Shown: positions 1 through 7,288 of the stretch, one piece after another | Position numbering within the stretch: the stretch's first letter is position 1 | Layout of the letters: every line of letters begins with the position of its first letter | Source of the DNA: an uncultured Actinomycetes bacterium | GTDB taxonomy: Bacteria > Actinomycetota > Actinomycetes > Nanopelagicales > Nanopelagicaceae | Assembly (NCBI GenBank): GCA_937864205.1 | Contig: CALMJB010000092.1 | Coordinates: forward strand, 1 to 11,204 | DNA: 11,204 bases | Reading direction: 5' to 3' | Position numbers and translations under genes: made by a program | Notes under the pieces: generated by a model | The model's database searches: none | What the model saw: only the letters and a program-made list of their open reading frames with translations | Told to the model about the DNA's origin: nothing

Positions 1-284
1 TTGGTGCATATGTGAAAATCGCCGCTTCACTTGCGGCGGCAATTATGTTGCTTTTTATTGTTGCGATTTCACAGGCAGGATTACGCGGTCTAAATATTGA
101 CTGTGGCTGTTTTGGCGGTGGCGGTCCGGTCGCAGAGGGTCAAACCCGATACCTATCTGAGATTTTTCGTGATTTAGGTTTCATGTTAATGGGAATTTAT
201 GCGTATCGATTCCCACGTGGAAGATTTAGTTTAGATAAGTTCGATAAATTAGATACGTTAGATGTGAATCTCTCTAAAAACTAA
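1..284 (+). CDS. MauE/DoxX-like membrane protein, 3' part only
   Basis: This is the C-terminal part of an integral membrane protein of the MauE type. The reading frame is open to the left edge, so the gene begins outside the window; the GTG at 12 lies inside a continuing frame (Gly-Ala-Tyr precede it) and is probably internal. Visible are a hydrophobic helix (about 30-75), a short loop with Asn-Ile-Asp-Cys-Gly-Cys-Phe followed by glycines (Cys codons at 102-104 and 108-110), then a second helix (about 165-205) and a charged tail rich in Lys and Asp. The Cys-Gly-Cys loop next to glycines is typical of MauE-like proteins, which are linked to disulfide formation in partner proteins. The next gene, 39 bases downstream, encodes a DsbA-like oxidoreductase, so a role in moving electrons to or from that enzyme is a reasonable inference. 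The family call is fairly firm; the exact function is not. Confidence 0.75.
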   Translation, partial: GAYVKIAASLAAAIMLLFIVAISQAGLRGLNIDCGCFGGGGPVAEGQTRYLSEIFRDLGFMLMGIYAYRFPRGRFSLDKFDKLDTLDVNLSKN

Positions 285-323
285 ATTTAAATAAAAAAAC
301 AAAAGAAATAGTAGGATATTCAA

Positions 324-1007
324 ATGAGCAAAGATAATTTTAAACCAAAGAAAGACACCGGCACTCGAAACCTGGTAGTCGGAATGGTGTTGCTCATTTT
401 GCTGGTTGGCGCGGGCTTTTCATATTATTCAAATCAGAGTGCAAAAAATGTAGCGCTACCGCCAGCTGTTTCGGCTGATAAGGGATACGGAATCGTATTT
501 AATCCGGAAGCAACTCCAAAAGTGGATATTTACTTTGATTTCCAATGTCCAATTTGTAAAGATTTTGAATTATTAAATGGTGGCTACATCAGCGAAATTA
601 CCGCTGCGAAGAAAGCTCAAGTGGTATTTCACCCAATGTCATTTATTGGACCAGAATCAATTTTGGCAGCCTCTGCCGCTGGTTGTGCCGCTGATTACAA
701 CAAGTTTTTAGATTTCTACTACGGCATGTACCAAAATCAACCGGCCACTGAAAACTCTGGCGCTTGGGATCTTGAAGGTTTGACCTCAGTCGGTAAAAAA
801 GTTGGAATTACCGATGATGGTTTCAAGCAATGTGTTAAAGATGGTAAATATCTGAAATGGGTACGCAATGTGGCAAATGCTTCCGCTGCTGCGAATGTGA
901 ATGGCACACCGACCGTACTTGTAAATGGAAAAGCTTTGGATCGAAAAACTCAATACATGGATGCAACCGCTTTCCGTGCGGCATTAACTGCTGCTGGCGT
1001 TAAGTAA
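324..1007 (+). CDS. Membrane-anchored DsbA-like thiol:disulfide oxidoreductase
   Basis: The 227-residue protein starts with a short Lys-rich cytoplasmic segment, one transmembrane helix (about residues 16-35) and then an extracytoplasmic thioredoxin-fold domain. The active site is Cys75-Pro-Ile-Cys78 after an Asp-Phe-Gln strand end, and the matching cis-proline loop is Gly194-Thr195-Pro196. An inserted helical part between them is typical of DsbA. Two further cysteines, Cys121 and Cys170, lie in that helical part and could form a second structural disulfide, as described for mycobacterial DsbA. The start ATG is supported by AGGA at 313-316, seven bases upstream. The protein probably oxidises or isomerises cysteines of exported proteins on the outer face of the membrane. 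The upstream MauE-like protein is a candidate redox partner, and lgt follows after 8 bases, so the three genes probably form one operon. Confidence 0.88.
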   Translation: MSKDNFKPKKDTGTRNLVVGMVLLILLVGAGFSYYSNQSAKNVALPPAVSADKGYGIVFNPEATPKVDIYFDFQCPICKDFELLNGGYISEITAAKKAQVVFHPMSFIGPESILAASAAGCAADYNKFLDFYYGMYQNQPATENSGAWDLEGLTSVGKKVGITDDGFKQCVKDGKYLKWVRNVANASAAANVNGTPTVLVNGKALDRKTQYMDATAFRAALTAAGVK

Positions 1008-1015
1008 TTACTAAG

Positions 1016-1843
1016 TTGGAATTAGCATTCATTCCAACTCCATCTAACTCTTATCTTGCAGTTGGTCCATTAAAACTACACTTTTACGCACTCTTCATTA
1101 TTTTGGGAGTGGTTGCTGCAATATATATAGGACAAATTAGATACAAATCGATTGGTGGCGATCCAAAAGAAATTACCGACCTGGCAGTTTACGCGGTGCC
1201 AGCTGGTGTAATCGGTGGACGTATTTATCACGTAATCACCTCACCGGAAAAATATTTTGGAAAGGGCATGAATCCAATTGACGCTTTTAAAATATGGAAT
1301 GGCGGTTTGGGTATATGGGGTGCAATTGCTTTAGGAGCATTTGCAGCATATCTGTATTACCGAAACCAAACTCGCTCTAAAAAATTTGCAGAATTTGCCG
1401 ATGCTATTGCACCAGGTTTATTAGTAGCTCAAGCAATTGGTCGATGGGGAAATTGGGCAAATGGTGAACTTTTTGGAAAACCATCGACACTACCGTGGGC
1501 CGTCAAGATTCCAATTGGCAATAGGCCATCTGGATACACCAATTTCGAAACTTTCCATTCAACATTTCTTTACGAATCAATATGGTGTTTAGTTTTTGCG
1601 ATTTTCCTACTGCTGCGGTCGAACAAATTGAGTTTTCTAAATTCCAAAGCCGGAAACGTTTTCTTGTTCTATATTTTCTGTTATTCGTTAGGTCGAATTT
1701 GGATTGAATCACTAAGAATTGATGATGCCAATTTGATATTCGGTCTGCGGCTTAATATCTGGGTGAGCCTTGCGGGTATCTTGGTACCACTTTATTTTTT
1801 GGTTTCAAACAACCGCAAGCGAACCGGTTCTGCAAATTCCTGA
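1016..1843 (+). CDS. lgt: Prolipoprotein diacylglyceryl transferase
   Basis: Lgt moves a diacylglyceryl group from phosphatidylglycerol to the lipobox cysteine of prelipoproteins in the plasma membrane. The 275-residue product has the usual length and several membrane helices. The family signature is at 142-154 (Gly-Arg-Trp-Gly-Asn-Trp-Ala-Asn-Gly-Glu-Leu-Phe-Gly), with Trp where the common pattern has Phe. Other family blocks are Gly-Gly-Arg-Ile-Tyr (67-71), Asn-Gly-Gly-Leu-Gly (95-99), a His-Ser-Thr-Phe-Leu-Tyr-Glu segment (181-187) and a late Arg227-xxx-Glu231-xx-Arg234 motif resembling the catalytically important Arg/Glu pair of the E. coli enzyme. The TTG start at 1016 gives the expected N terminus (Phe-Ile-Pro-x-Pro within ten residues); no ATG or GTG fits better. 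No clear Shine-Dalgarno is seen, so translation may be coupled to the gene ending 8 bases upstream. A likely substrate is encoded at the right end of the window. Confidence 0.95.
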   Translation: MELAFIPTPSNSYLAVGPLKLHFYALFIILGVVAAIYIGQIRYKSIGGDPKEITDLAVYAVPAGVIGGRIYHVITSPEKYFGKGMNPIDAFKIWNGGLGIWGAIALGAFAAYLYYRNQTRSKKFAEFADAIAPGLLVAQAIGRWGNWANGELFGKPSTLPWAVKIPIGNRPSGYTNFETFHSTFLYESIWCLVFAIFLLLRSNKLSFLNSKAGNVFLFYIFCYSLGRIWIESLRIDDANLIFGLRLNIWVSLAGILVPLYFLVSNNRKRTGSANS

Positions 1844-1863
1844 TTATTTCACCCCATTCAGGA

Positions 1864-1869
1864 TAAGAT
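1864..1869 (+). promoter_or_regulatory. Possible -10 element for a leaderless VIT-family transcript
   Basis: TAAGAT fits the actinobacterial TAnnnT -10 pattern and ends 7 bases before the ATG at 1877, so transcription would start at or next to the start codon. The only Shine-Dalgarno-like sequence, AGGA at 1860-1863, is 13 bases from the ATG, which is too far for good use. No convincing -35 element is visible. Confidence 0.3.
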
Positions 1870-1876
1870 TTTTCTC

Positions 1877-2584
1877 ATGCCACTAGAAGATGTCCGCCTG
1901 CGAAATCTTGAACACAAAGTAAATAAATCTGGTTGGTTGCGCGCTGCTGTTCTCGGCGTAAATGATGGATTAGTTTCAACCGCTGCCATCATGATCGGCG
2001 TTTCAGCTGCTGCAAAAAATGATTTTTTAGTCACCGCCGGAATCGCCGGAATAGTTGCTGGCGCAATGTCGATGGCGGTTGGTGAATATGTTTCAGTTTC
2101 ATCGCAAACCGATATTGAAAATGCAGATCGCGAACTTGAAATTAAACACCTAGAAATGGATCCCGAAGGAGAATTAGAGGAATTAACCGAGATTTATATG
2201 AAGCGAGGTTTGTCTCCTAACCTGGCAAAACAAGTGGCACAGGAACTTCATGAGCACGATGCGCTAGAAGCACATTTAAGAGATGAGCTCGGTCAGTATG
2301 AACACACTAAAGCACGACCACTTCAAGCCGCACTCGCCTCCGCAATAAGTTTTACGCTAGGTGGTTGCGTTCCATTTTTAGGAGCACTCGCTCCGACTCC
2401 TGGTAAACAAGCTTTTAGTATTGTTTTATTTACATTGATTGGATTATTAATCAGCGGAGCGTTAAGTGCGAAAGCTGCTGGCGTGAAATATTTCAACACC
2501 ACTTTACGAATAGTTTTAGGTGGATGCTTGGGGATGTTAATTACCGCCGGAATCGGATCACTTACTCGAATTTCCGGCTTATAA
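1877..2584 (+). CDS. VIT1/CCC1-family iron/manganese transporter
   Basis: The 235-residue protein belongs to the VIT1/CCC1 family of membrane transporters, whose members move Fe2+ or Mn2+ out of the cytoplasm. The first helix carries the hallmark Gly27-Val-Asn-Asp-Gly-Leu-Val-Ser-Thr35. The second carries Ala-Met-Ser-Met-Ala-Val-Gly-Glu70-Tyr-Val-Ser-Val-Ser-Ser-Gln. A long charged stretch (about 80-145) is rich in Glu, Asp and His, where plant VIT1 has its cytoplasmic metal-binding domain. Three more hydrophobic segments follow (about 150-172, 178-200 and 208-230), giving the expected five helices. It starts 33 bases after lgt and may have its own leaderless promoter. A link to iron demand of the downstream glutamate synthase (three Fe-S clusters) is possible but only inferred. 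The metal and direction of transport cannot be read from the sequence. Confidence 0.9.
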   Translation: MPLEDVRLRNLEHKVNKSGWLRAAVLGVNDGLVSTAAIMIGVSAAAKNDFLVTAGIAGIVAGAMSMAVGEYVSVSSQTDIENADRELEIKHLEMDPEGELEELTEIYMKRGLSPNLAKQVAQELHEHDALEAHLRDELGQYEHTKARPLQAALASAISFTLGGCVPFLGALAPTPGKQAFSIVLFTLIGLLISGALSAKAAGVKYFNTTLRIVLGGCLGMLITAGIGSLTRISGL

Positions 2585-2696
2585 AATTGCCAAAATAATT
2601 ACCAGCCAGGCTAATTTCAGAGATTCTGCTAACCTTATCTTCTGATTTGGCCATCGTTGTCCTAAATCAAGAAAAAGTATCCAATTTTATTTAACT

Positions 2697-2712
2697 GGTA
2701 CTTACAGGAAAC
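2697..2712 (+). promoter_or_regulatory. Possible GlnR-like half-box upstream of gltB
   Basis: GGTAC, six bases, then GAAAC resembles the actinobacterial GlnR pattern gTnAC-n6-GaAAC, matching 8 of its 9 fixed positions (G instead of T at the second base). Only one such unit is present; well-studied GlnR sites usually have two. It ends 22 bases before the gltB start codon. Nitrogen control of gltBD is biologically sensible, but the match is weak evidence and was found after the fact. Confidence 0.22.
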
Positions 2713-2723
2713 GAAACAGGAAA
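2704..2723 (+). repeat. Tandem ACAGGAAA repeat in gltB leader
   Basis: ACAGGAAA occurs at 2704-2711 and again at 2716-2723, 12 bases apart. Each copy contains AGGA, a usable Shine-Dalgarno core, but the nearer one (2718-2721) is 13 bases from the gltB ATG, longer than usual. The first copy overlaps the possible GlnR-like half-box. Confidence 0.6.
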
Positions 2724-2734
2724 AATATTTCTAA

Positions 2735-5700
2735 ATGGTCGCGCAGAATTCAAATTACAAACCGTTTTCGCTGATTCCGGCAGCACAAGGTTTGTACAAC
2801 CCAAAAAATGAGCATGACTCATGTGGTGTGGCAATGGTCGCGACTTTGCATAATGTGGCATCGCACGAAATTGTGCAAAAAGGTTTGACTGCGCTTAGAA
2901 ATCTTGATCACCGCGGTGCATCTGGGGCAGAACCAGATTCTGGCGATGGTGCTGGCATTCTGATTTGTCAGCCAGATAAATTCTTTAGGGCAGTTCTAGA
3001 TTTCAAAATACCTGAGCTTTCAAAGTATGCCGCAGGAATTATTTTCTTTGATAATAAATCAAACGATGCTGAAGTAGCCTCGATAAAAAAAGAAATTGAA
3101 CAAGTCGCTAAATCTGAAAATCTAAAGATTTTGGGTTGGCGCACAGTACCGGTTAACTCTGCAATCTTGGGCAAAACCGCAAAATCTGTTATGCCACGAT
3201 TTGAACAGATTTTTGTCGCTGGTAATAACAATGAGTCAGATCTGACCTTAGATCGAATGACGTATGCATTTCGCAAAATTGTGGAGCATCGCTTCGCCAT
3301 TTATATTCCATCATTATCAACCCGCACAATCGTTTATAAGGGAATGCTAACTACCAATCAGTTGTCAGAGTTTTTTCCAGATTTATTAGATGAAAAAGTG
3401 GAATCACCCCTTGCTTTAGTGCACTCGAGATTTTCCACAAATACATTTCCATCTTGGCCACTTGCTCACCCTTATAGATTCATTGCGCACAACGGTGAGA
3501 TAAATACTGTTAAAGGCAATCGAAATTGGATGCGGGCACGTGAAACATTGCTAGCCAGCGATTTGATTCCCGGTGATATAAACAGAATTTTTCCAATTGT
3601 TAATCCGGAAGGTTCTGACTCTGCTTCATTTGATGAAGTTTTAGAACTTTTATATCTGGGCGGAAGATCTCTGCCGCATTCGATTTTGATGATGATCCCA
3701 GAAGCTTGGGAGAACCATAAAACCATGCCACAAAATCGAAAAGATTTTTATGCTTTTCATTCCATGCTGATGGAACCATGGGATGGCCCTGCTTGTGTAA
3801 CTTTCACAGATGGTAAACAAATTGGCGCAGTGCTAGATCGAAATGGTTTAAGACCTTCGCGATTCTGGGTAAGCGATGATGGATTAGTTATTTTGTCCAG
3901 CGAGGTTGGTGTTCTAGATATAGCCCCTGAAAAAATTGTTCGCAAAGGACGTTTACAACCAGGAAAGATGTTCTTAGTTGATATTGAAAAAGGTCGAATT
4001 ATTGAAGATGAAGAGATTAAAGATCAACTGGCAAATAAAAATCCATACAGTGATTGGTTACATGCCGGCGTAGTTCGCTTATCTGATTTACCAGCGCGAG
4101 AACATATTGTTTATCCGCACTCCTCGGTTTTAAGAAGGCAACGCGCATTTGGTTATACCGAAGAAGAACTGCGAATTCTGATTTCACCGATGGCAAAAAA
4201 TGGTGCCGAGCCAATTGGATCAATGGGCACCGATACTCCAATCGCAGCGTTATCTGCAAAACCTCGATTGTTATTTGATTACTTCACACAATTATTTGCC
4301 CAAGTGACTAATCCACCACTTGATGCAATCCGCGAAGAATTAGTGACCTCACTTGGTTGTTCAATCGGACCAGAACACAACATTTTGTCACCCGGACCGG
4401 CATCTTGTCGGCAGATATCAATTCAATTTCCAGTTATAGATAATGATGAATTAGCAAAAATAATTCACGTAAACGCTGATGGTGATCACCCGGGATTTGC
4501 GGCAAAAGTTATAAAAGGCTTGTTCCCAATTGCTAAAGGTGGCGCGGGATTAAAGCAACGTTTAAATGAGATTAAATCCGAAGTGAGTGCGGCTATATCC
4601 GAGGGAATTCGCATCATTGTTTTGTCAGATCGTGATGGTGATGCCGAAAATGCACCGATTCCATCGTTGCTTCTAACATCCGCGGTGCATCACCACTTAA
4701 TCAAAGAAAAAACCCGAACCAAAGTTGGTCTTGTAGTTGAAAGTGGCGAGGTGCGAGAAGTGCACCATGTGGCATTGTTGATTGGTTATGGCGCAGCTGC
4801 GGTAAATCCATATCTGGCAATGGAAAGTGCCGAAGATCTAGTTCGACAAGGTGTGATTTCTGGATTAACTCCGGAAAAAGCGGTGCGCAATTTAATTAAA
4901 GCTTTAGGCAAAGGCGTATTAAAAGTTATGTCGAAGATGGGTGTATCTACTATTTCTTCTTATACCGGCGCTCAGATTTTTGAAGCAATTGGTTTATCAA
5001 ACGACTTGGTCGATAACTACTTCACTGGCACAACATCAAGACTTGGGGGAGTAGACCTTGATGTAATTGCAACTGAAACTATTTCCAGACATCACATTGC
5101 ATATCCACCCGGCGGTGAAATTCCCGGCACGAAGCGGCTACCAATTGGTGGCGAGTATCAATGGCGCCGTGAAGGTGAACCACATCTATTTAATCCAGAA
5201 ACAGTTTTTAAATTACAACACGCAACCAGAACAAAACGGTTTGATATTTTCCGACAATATACAAAATTAGTAGATGATCAATCTAAGAATCTGATGACAT
5301 TACGTGGCTTACTAACCTTTAAATCTGACGGCCGAAAATCAATTCCAATAGATGAAGTGGAATCAATTGAAAGCATCATGAAGCGATTTGCTACCGGTGC
5401 AATGTCATATGGATCAATTTCTCAAGAGGCACATGAAACTTTGGCAATTGCAATGAATCGAATTGGTGGTAAATCTAATACCGGTGAAGGTGGCGAAGAT
5501 CCGGCTCGAAATATTCCAGATGCAAATGGTGATTCGCGCAGATCTGCAATCAAACAAGTAGCCAGCGGAAGATTTGGAGTTACCAGCGAATATCTAGTGA
5601 ATGCCGATGATATTCAAATAAAGATGGCACAAGGTGCTAAACCAGGTGAAGGCGGACAACTACCTGGAAACAAGGTTTACCCCTGGATTGCAAAGGTTAG

Positions 5701-7288
5701 ATATTCAACTCCCGGAGTTGGATTAATTTCACCACCACCGCATCACGATATTTATTCAATTGAGGATTTAAAGCAATTGATTCATGACTTAAAAAACTCA
5801 AACAAAAATGCCCGAGTACATGTGAAATTAGTTGCCGAAGTTGGCGTAGGCACAGTTGCCGCAGGTGTTAGCAAAGCACATGCCGATGTGGTTTTAATTT
5901 CTGGCCATGACGGTGGTACTGGTGCTTCTCCGCTTACTTCATTAAAACATGCCGGCGCTCCGTGGGAACTTGGCTTGGCAGAAACTCAACAGACATTAAT
6001 TCTCAATGGGTTAAGAGATCGAATTGTGGTGCAAGTTGATGGACAAATGAAGACCGGTCGCGATGTGATAATCGCGGCATTACTTGGAGCAGAAGAGTTT
6101 GGTTTTGCCACCGCACCACTAGTTGTTTCAGGTTGCATCATGATGAGAGTTTGTCATCTGGATACTTGTCCAGTTGGTGTAGCAACGCAGAATCCGCAGT
6201 TGCGCAAAAAATTCTCTGGCAAACCAGAGTTTGTGACAACTTTCTTTGAGTACATTGCTCAAGAAGTACGGGAATATTTGGCACAACTTGGTTTCAAAAG
6301 TTTGCAAGAAGCCATAGGTCATGTGGAAATGTTGAATACTCAAGCGGCGGTAACTCATTGGAAAGCCAGCGGCTTAAATCTTTCACCATTGCTAGCTCAA
6401 CCAGCTGCTAAATCAGTTTTGCACAATACGACTCAACAAAATCACGGATTAGAGCAAGCGCTTGACAATGAATTAATTGCAAACAGCAAACCAGCTTTAG
6501 AAAGCGCTAAACCAATCAAGTTTGAGACCAAGATTCGAAATGTAAATAGAACAGTTGGCACAATGCTGGGATCTGAAATCACTCGGATATTTGGCGGAAT
6601 CGGATTACCCGATAACACCATTGATATAAGTCTGCATGGGTCTGCTGGGCAATCATTTGGCGCTTTTATTCCATCGGGATTAACACTTCGACTATTTGGC
6701 GATTCAAATGATTATCTTGGCAAAGGTATTTCTGGTGGTCGAATTATTTTGCGACCAGACTTGAAGGCAAAATTAAAATCAAATGAGAACGTAATTGCGG
6801 GGAATGTGATTGCTTATGGTGCAACTTCCGGCGAAATATTTATTAGCGGAGTTGTTGGCGAAAGATTCTGTGTCCGAAACAGTGGTGCGACCGCGGTAGT
6901 AGAAGGTGTCGGCGATCATGGCTGCGAATACATGACGGGCGGGAAAGTTGTAGTGCTCGGGAAAACTGGTCGAAATTTTGCCGCCGGAATGTCTGGTGGT
7001 GTCGCATATTTATTAGATGCAAACAAGGAATTAATTAATCCGGAAATGGTGGATATCCTGGTTTTGACCGATGAACATAGCGAAGAACTGCAAAAGATTC
7101 TTGAAAAATTTGCACTTGAAACCAACTCGCAAATTGCCCAAGATTTATTGAAAGATTGGCAAAAATCTCGGCAAAGATTTTCATTAGTGATGCCACGAGA
7201 TTATGCCCGGGTGTTAGCTGCCATCAAACGGGCAGAGCGAGAAGGTTTATCGGTTGATGAATTAGTGATGGAGGCTGCCGTTGGCTGA
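2735..7288 (+). CDS. gltB: Glutamate synthase large (alpha) subunit
   Basis: GltB takes ammonia from glutamine and adds it to 2-oxoglutarate, making glutamate. At 1517 residues it has the full family length. A 29-residue propeptide precedes Cys30, which becomes the N-terminal catalytic cysteine of the glutaminase domain (about 30-430). Arg60 (Asp-His-Arg-Gly), His230-Ser-Arg-Phe-Ser and His252-Asn-Gly-Glu are other glutaminase-site residues. A central domain follows (about 470-770), then the FMN-binding synthase domain (about 850-1210) with Ala889-Met-Ser-Tyr-Gly-Ser and Gly911-Gly-Lys-Ser-Asn-Thr-Gly-Glu-Gly-Gly. Cys1134, Cys1140 and Cys1145 show the C-x5-C-x4-C spacing that holds the 3Fe-4S cluster. 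The GXGXG domain is at about 1255-1500. An in-frame TAA directly precedes the ATG, so this is the first possible start. gltD overlaps the end by 8 bases and the two form the working enzyme. No missing key residue or frameshift is seen. Confidence 0.98.
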   Translation: MVAQNSNYKPFSLIPAAQGLYNPKNEHDSCGVAMVATLHNVASHEIVQKGLTALRNLDHRGASGAEPDSGDGAGILICQPDKFFRAVLDFKIPELSKYAAGIIFFDNKSNDAEVASIKKEIEQVAKSENLKILGWRTVPVNSAILGKTAKSVMPRFEQIFVAGNNNESDLTLDRMTYAFRKIVEHRFAIYIPSLSTRTIVYKGMLTTNQLSEFFPDLLDEKVESPLALVHSRFSTNTFPSWPLAHPYRFIAHNGEINTVKGNRNWMRARETLLASDLIPGDINRIFPIVNPEGSDSASFDEVLELLYLGGRSLPHSILMMIPEAWENHKTMPQNRKDFYAFHSMLMEPWDGPACVTFTDGKQIGAVLDRNGLRPSRFWVSDDGLVILSSEVGVLDIAPEKIVRKGRLQPGKMFLVDIEKGRIIEDEEIKDQLANKNPYSDWLHAGVVRLSDLPAREHIVYPHSSVLRRQRAFGYTEEELRILISPMAKNGAEPIGSMGTDTPIAALSAKPRLLFDYFTQLFAQVTNPPLDAIREELVTSLGCSIGPEHNILSPGPASCRQISIQFPVIDNDELAKIIHVNADGDHPGFAAKVIKGLFPIAKGGAGLKQRLNEIKSEVSAAISEGIRIIVLSDRDGDAENAPIPSLLLTSAVHHHLIKEKTRTKVGLVVESGEVREVHHVALLIGYGAAAVNPYLAMESAEDLVRQGVISGLTPEKAVRNLIKALGKGVLKVMSKMGVSTISSYTGAQIFEAIGLSNDLVDNYFTGTTSRLGGVDLDVIATETISRHHIAYPPGGEIPGTKRLPIGGEYQWRREGEPHLFNPETVFKLQHATRTKRFDIFRQYTKLVDDQSKNLMTLRGLLTFKSDGRKSIPIDEVESIESIMKRFATGAMSYGSISQEAHETLAIAMNRIGGKSNTGEGGEDPARNIPDANGDSRRSAIKQVASGRFGVTSEYLVNADDIQIKMAQGAKPGEGGQLPGNKVYPWIAKVRYSTPGVGLISPPPHHDIYSIEDLKQLIHDLKNSNKNARVHVKLVAEVGVGTVAAGVSKAHADVVLISGHDGGTGASPLTSLKHAGAPWELGLAETQQTLILNGLRDRIVVQVDGQMKTGRDVIIAALLGAEEFGFATAPLVVSGCIMMRVCHLDTCPVGVATQNPQLRKKFSGKPEFVTTFFEYIAQEVREYLAQLGFKSLQEAIGHVEMLNTQAAVTHWKASGLNLSPLLAQPAAKSVLHNTTQQNHGLEQALDNELIANSKPALESAKPIKFETKIRNVNRTVGTMLGSEITRIFGGIGLPDNTIDISLHGSAGQSFGAFIPSGLTLRLFGDSNDYLGKGISGGRIILRPDLKAKLKSNENVIAGNVIAYGATSGEIFISGVVGERFCVRNSGATAVVEGVGDHGCEYMTGGKVVVLGKTGRNFAAGMSGGVAYLLDANKELINPEMVDILVLTDEHSEELQKILEKFALETNSQIAQDLLKDWQKSRQRFSLVMPRDYARVLAAIKRAEREGLSVDELVMEAAVG
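7270..7274 (+). promoter_or_regulatory. Shine-Dalgarno for gltD inside gltB
   Basis: GGAGG lies within the last codons of gltB, six bases before the TTG at 7281. It is the strongest ribosome binding site in the window and decides the TTG start of gltD. Confidence 0.8.

Noticed and set aside
12..14. GTG as true start of the first gene
   Set aside because: The frame is open upstream to the window edge and the encoded segment begins inside a membrane helix, so the gene is better read as truncated by the window.
2585..2696. Promoter pairs before gltB, such as TTGCCA (2587-2592) with TAATTT (2612-2617)
   Set aside because: The spacing is 19 bases and other equally weak pairs exist, so no promoter can be chosen from sequence alone.
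2968..3300. 110-codon open frame on the - strand inside gltB
   Set aside because: It lies entirely antisense to the conserved glutaminase domain of gltB and shows no recognisable domain.
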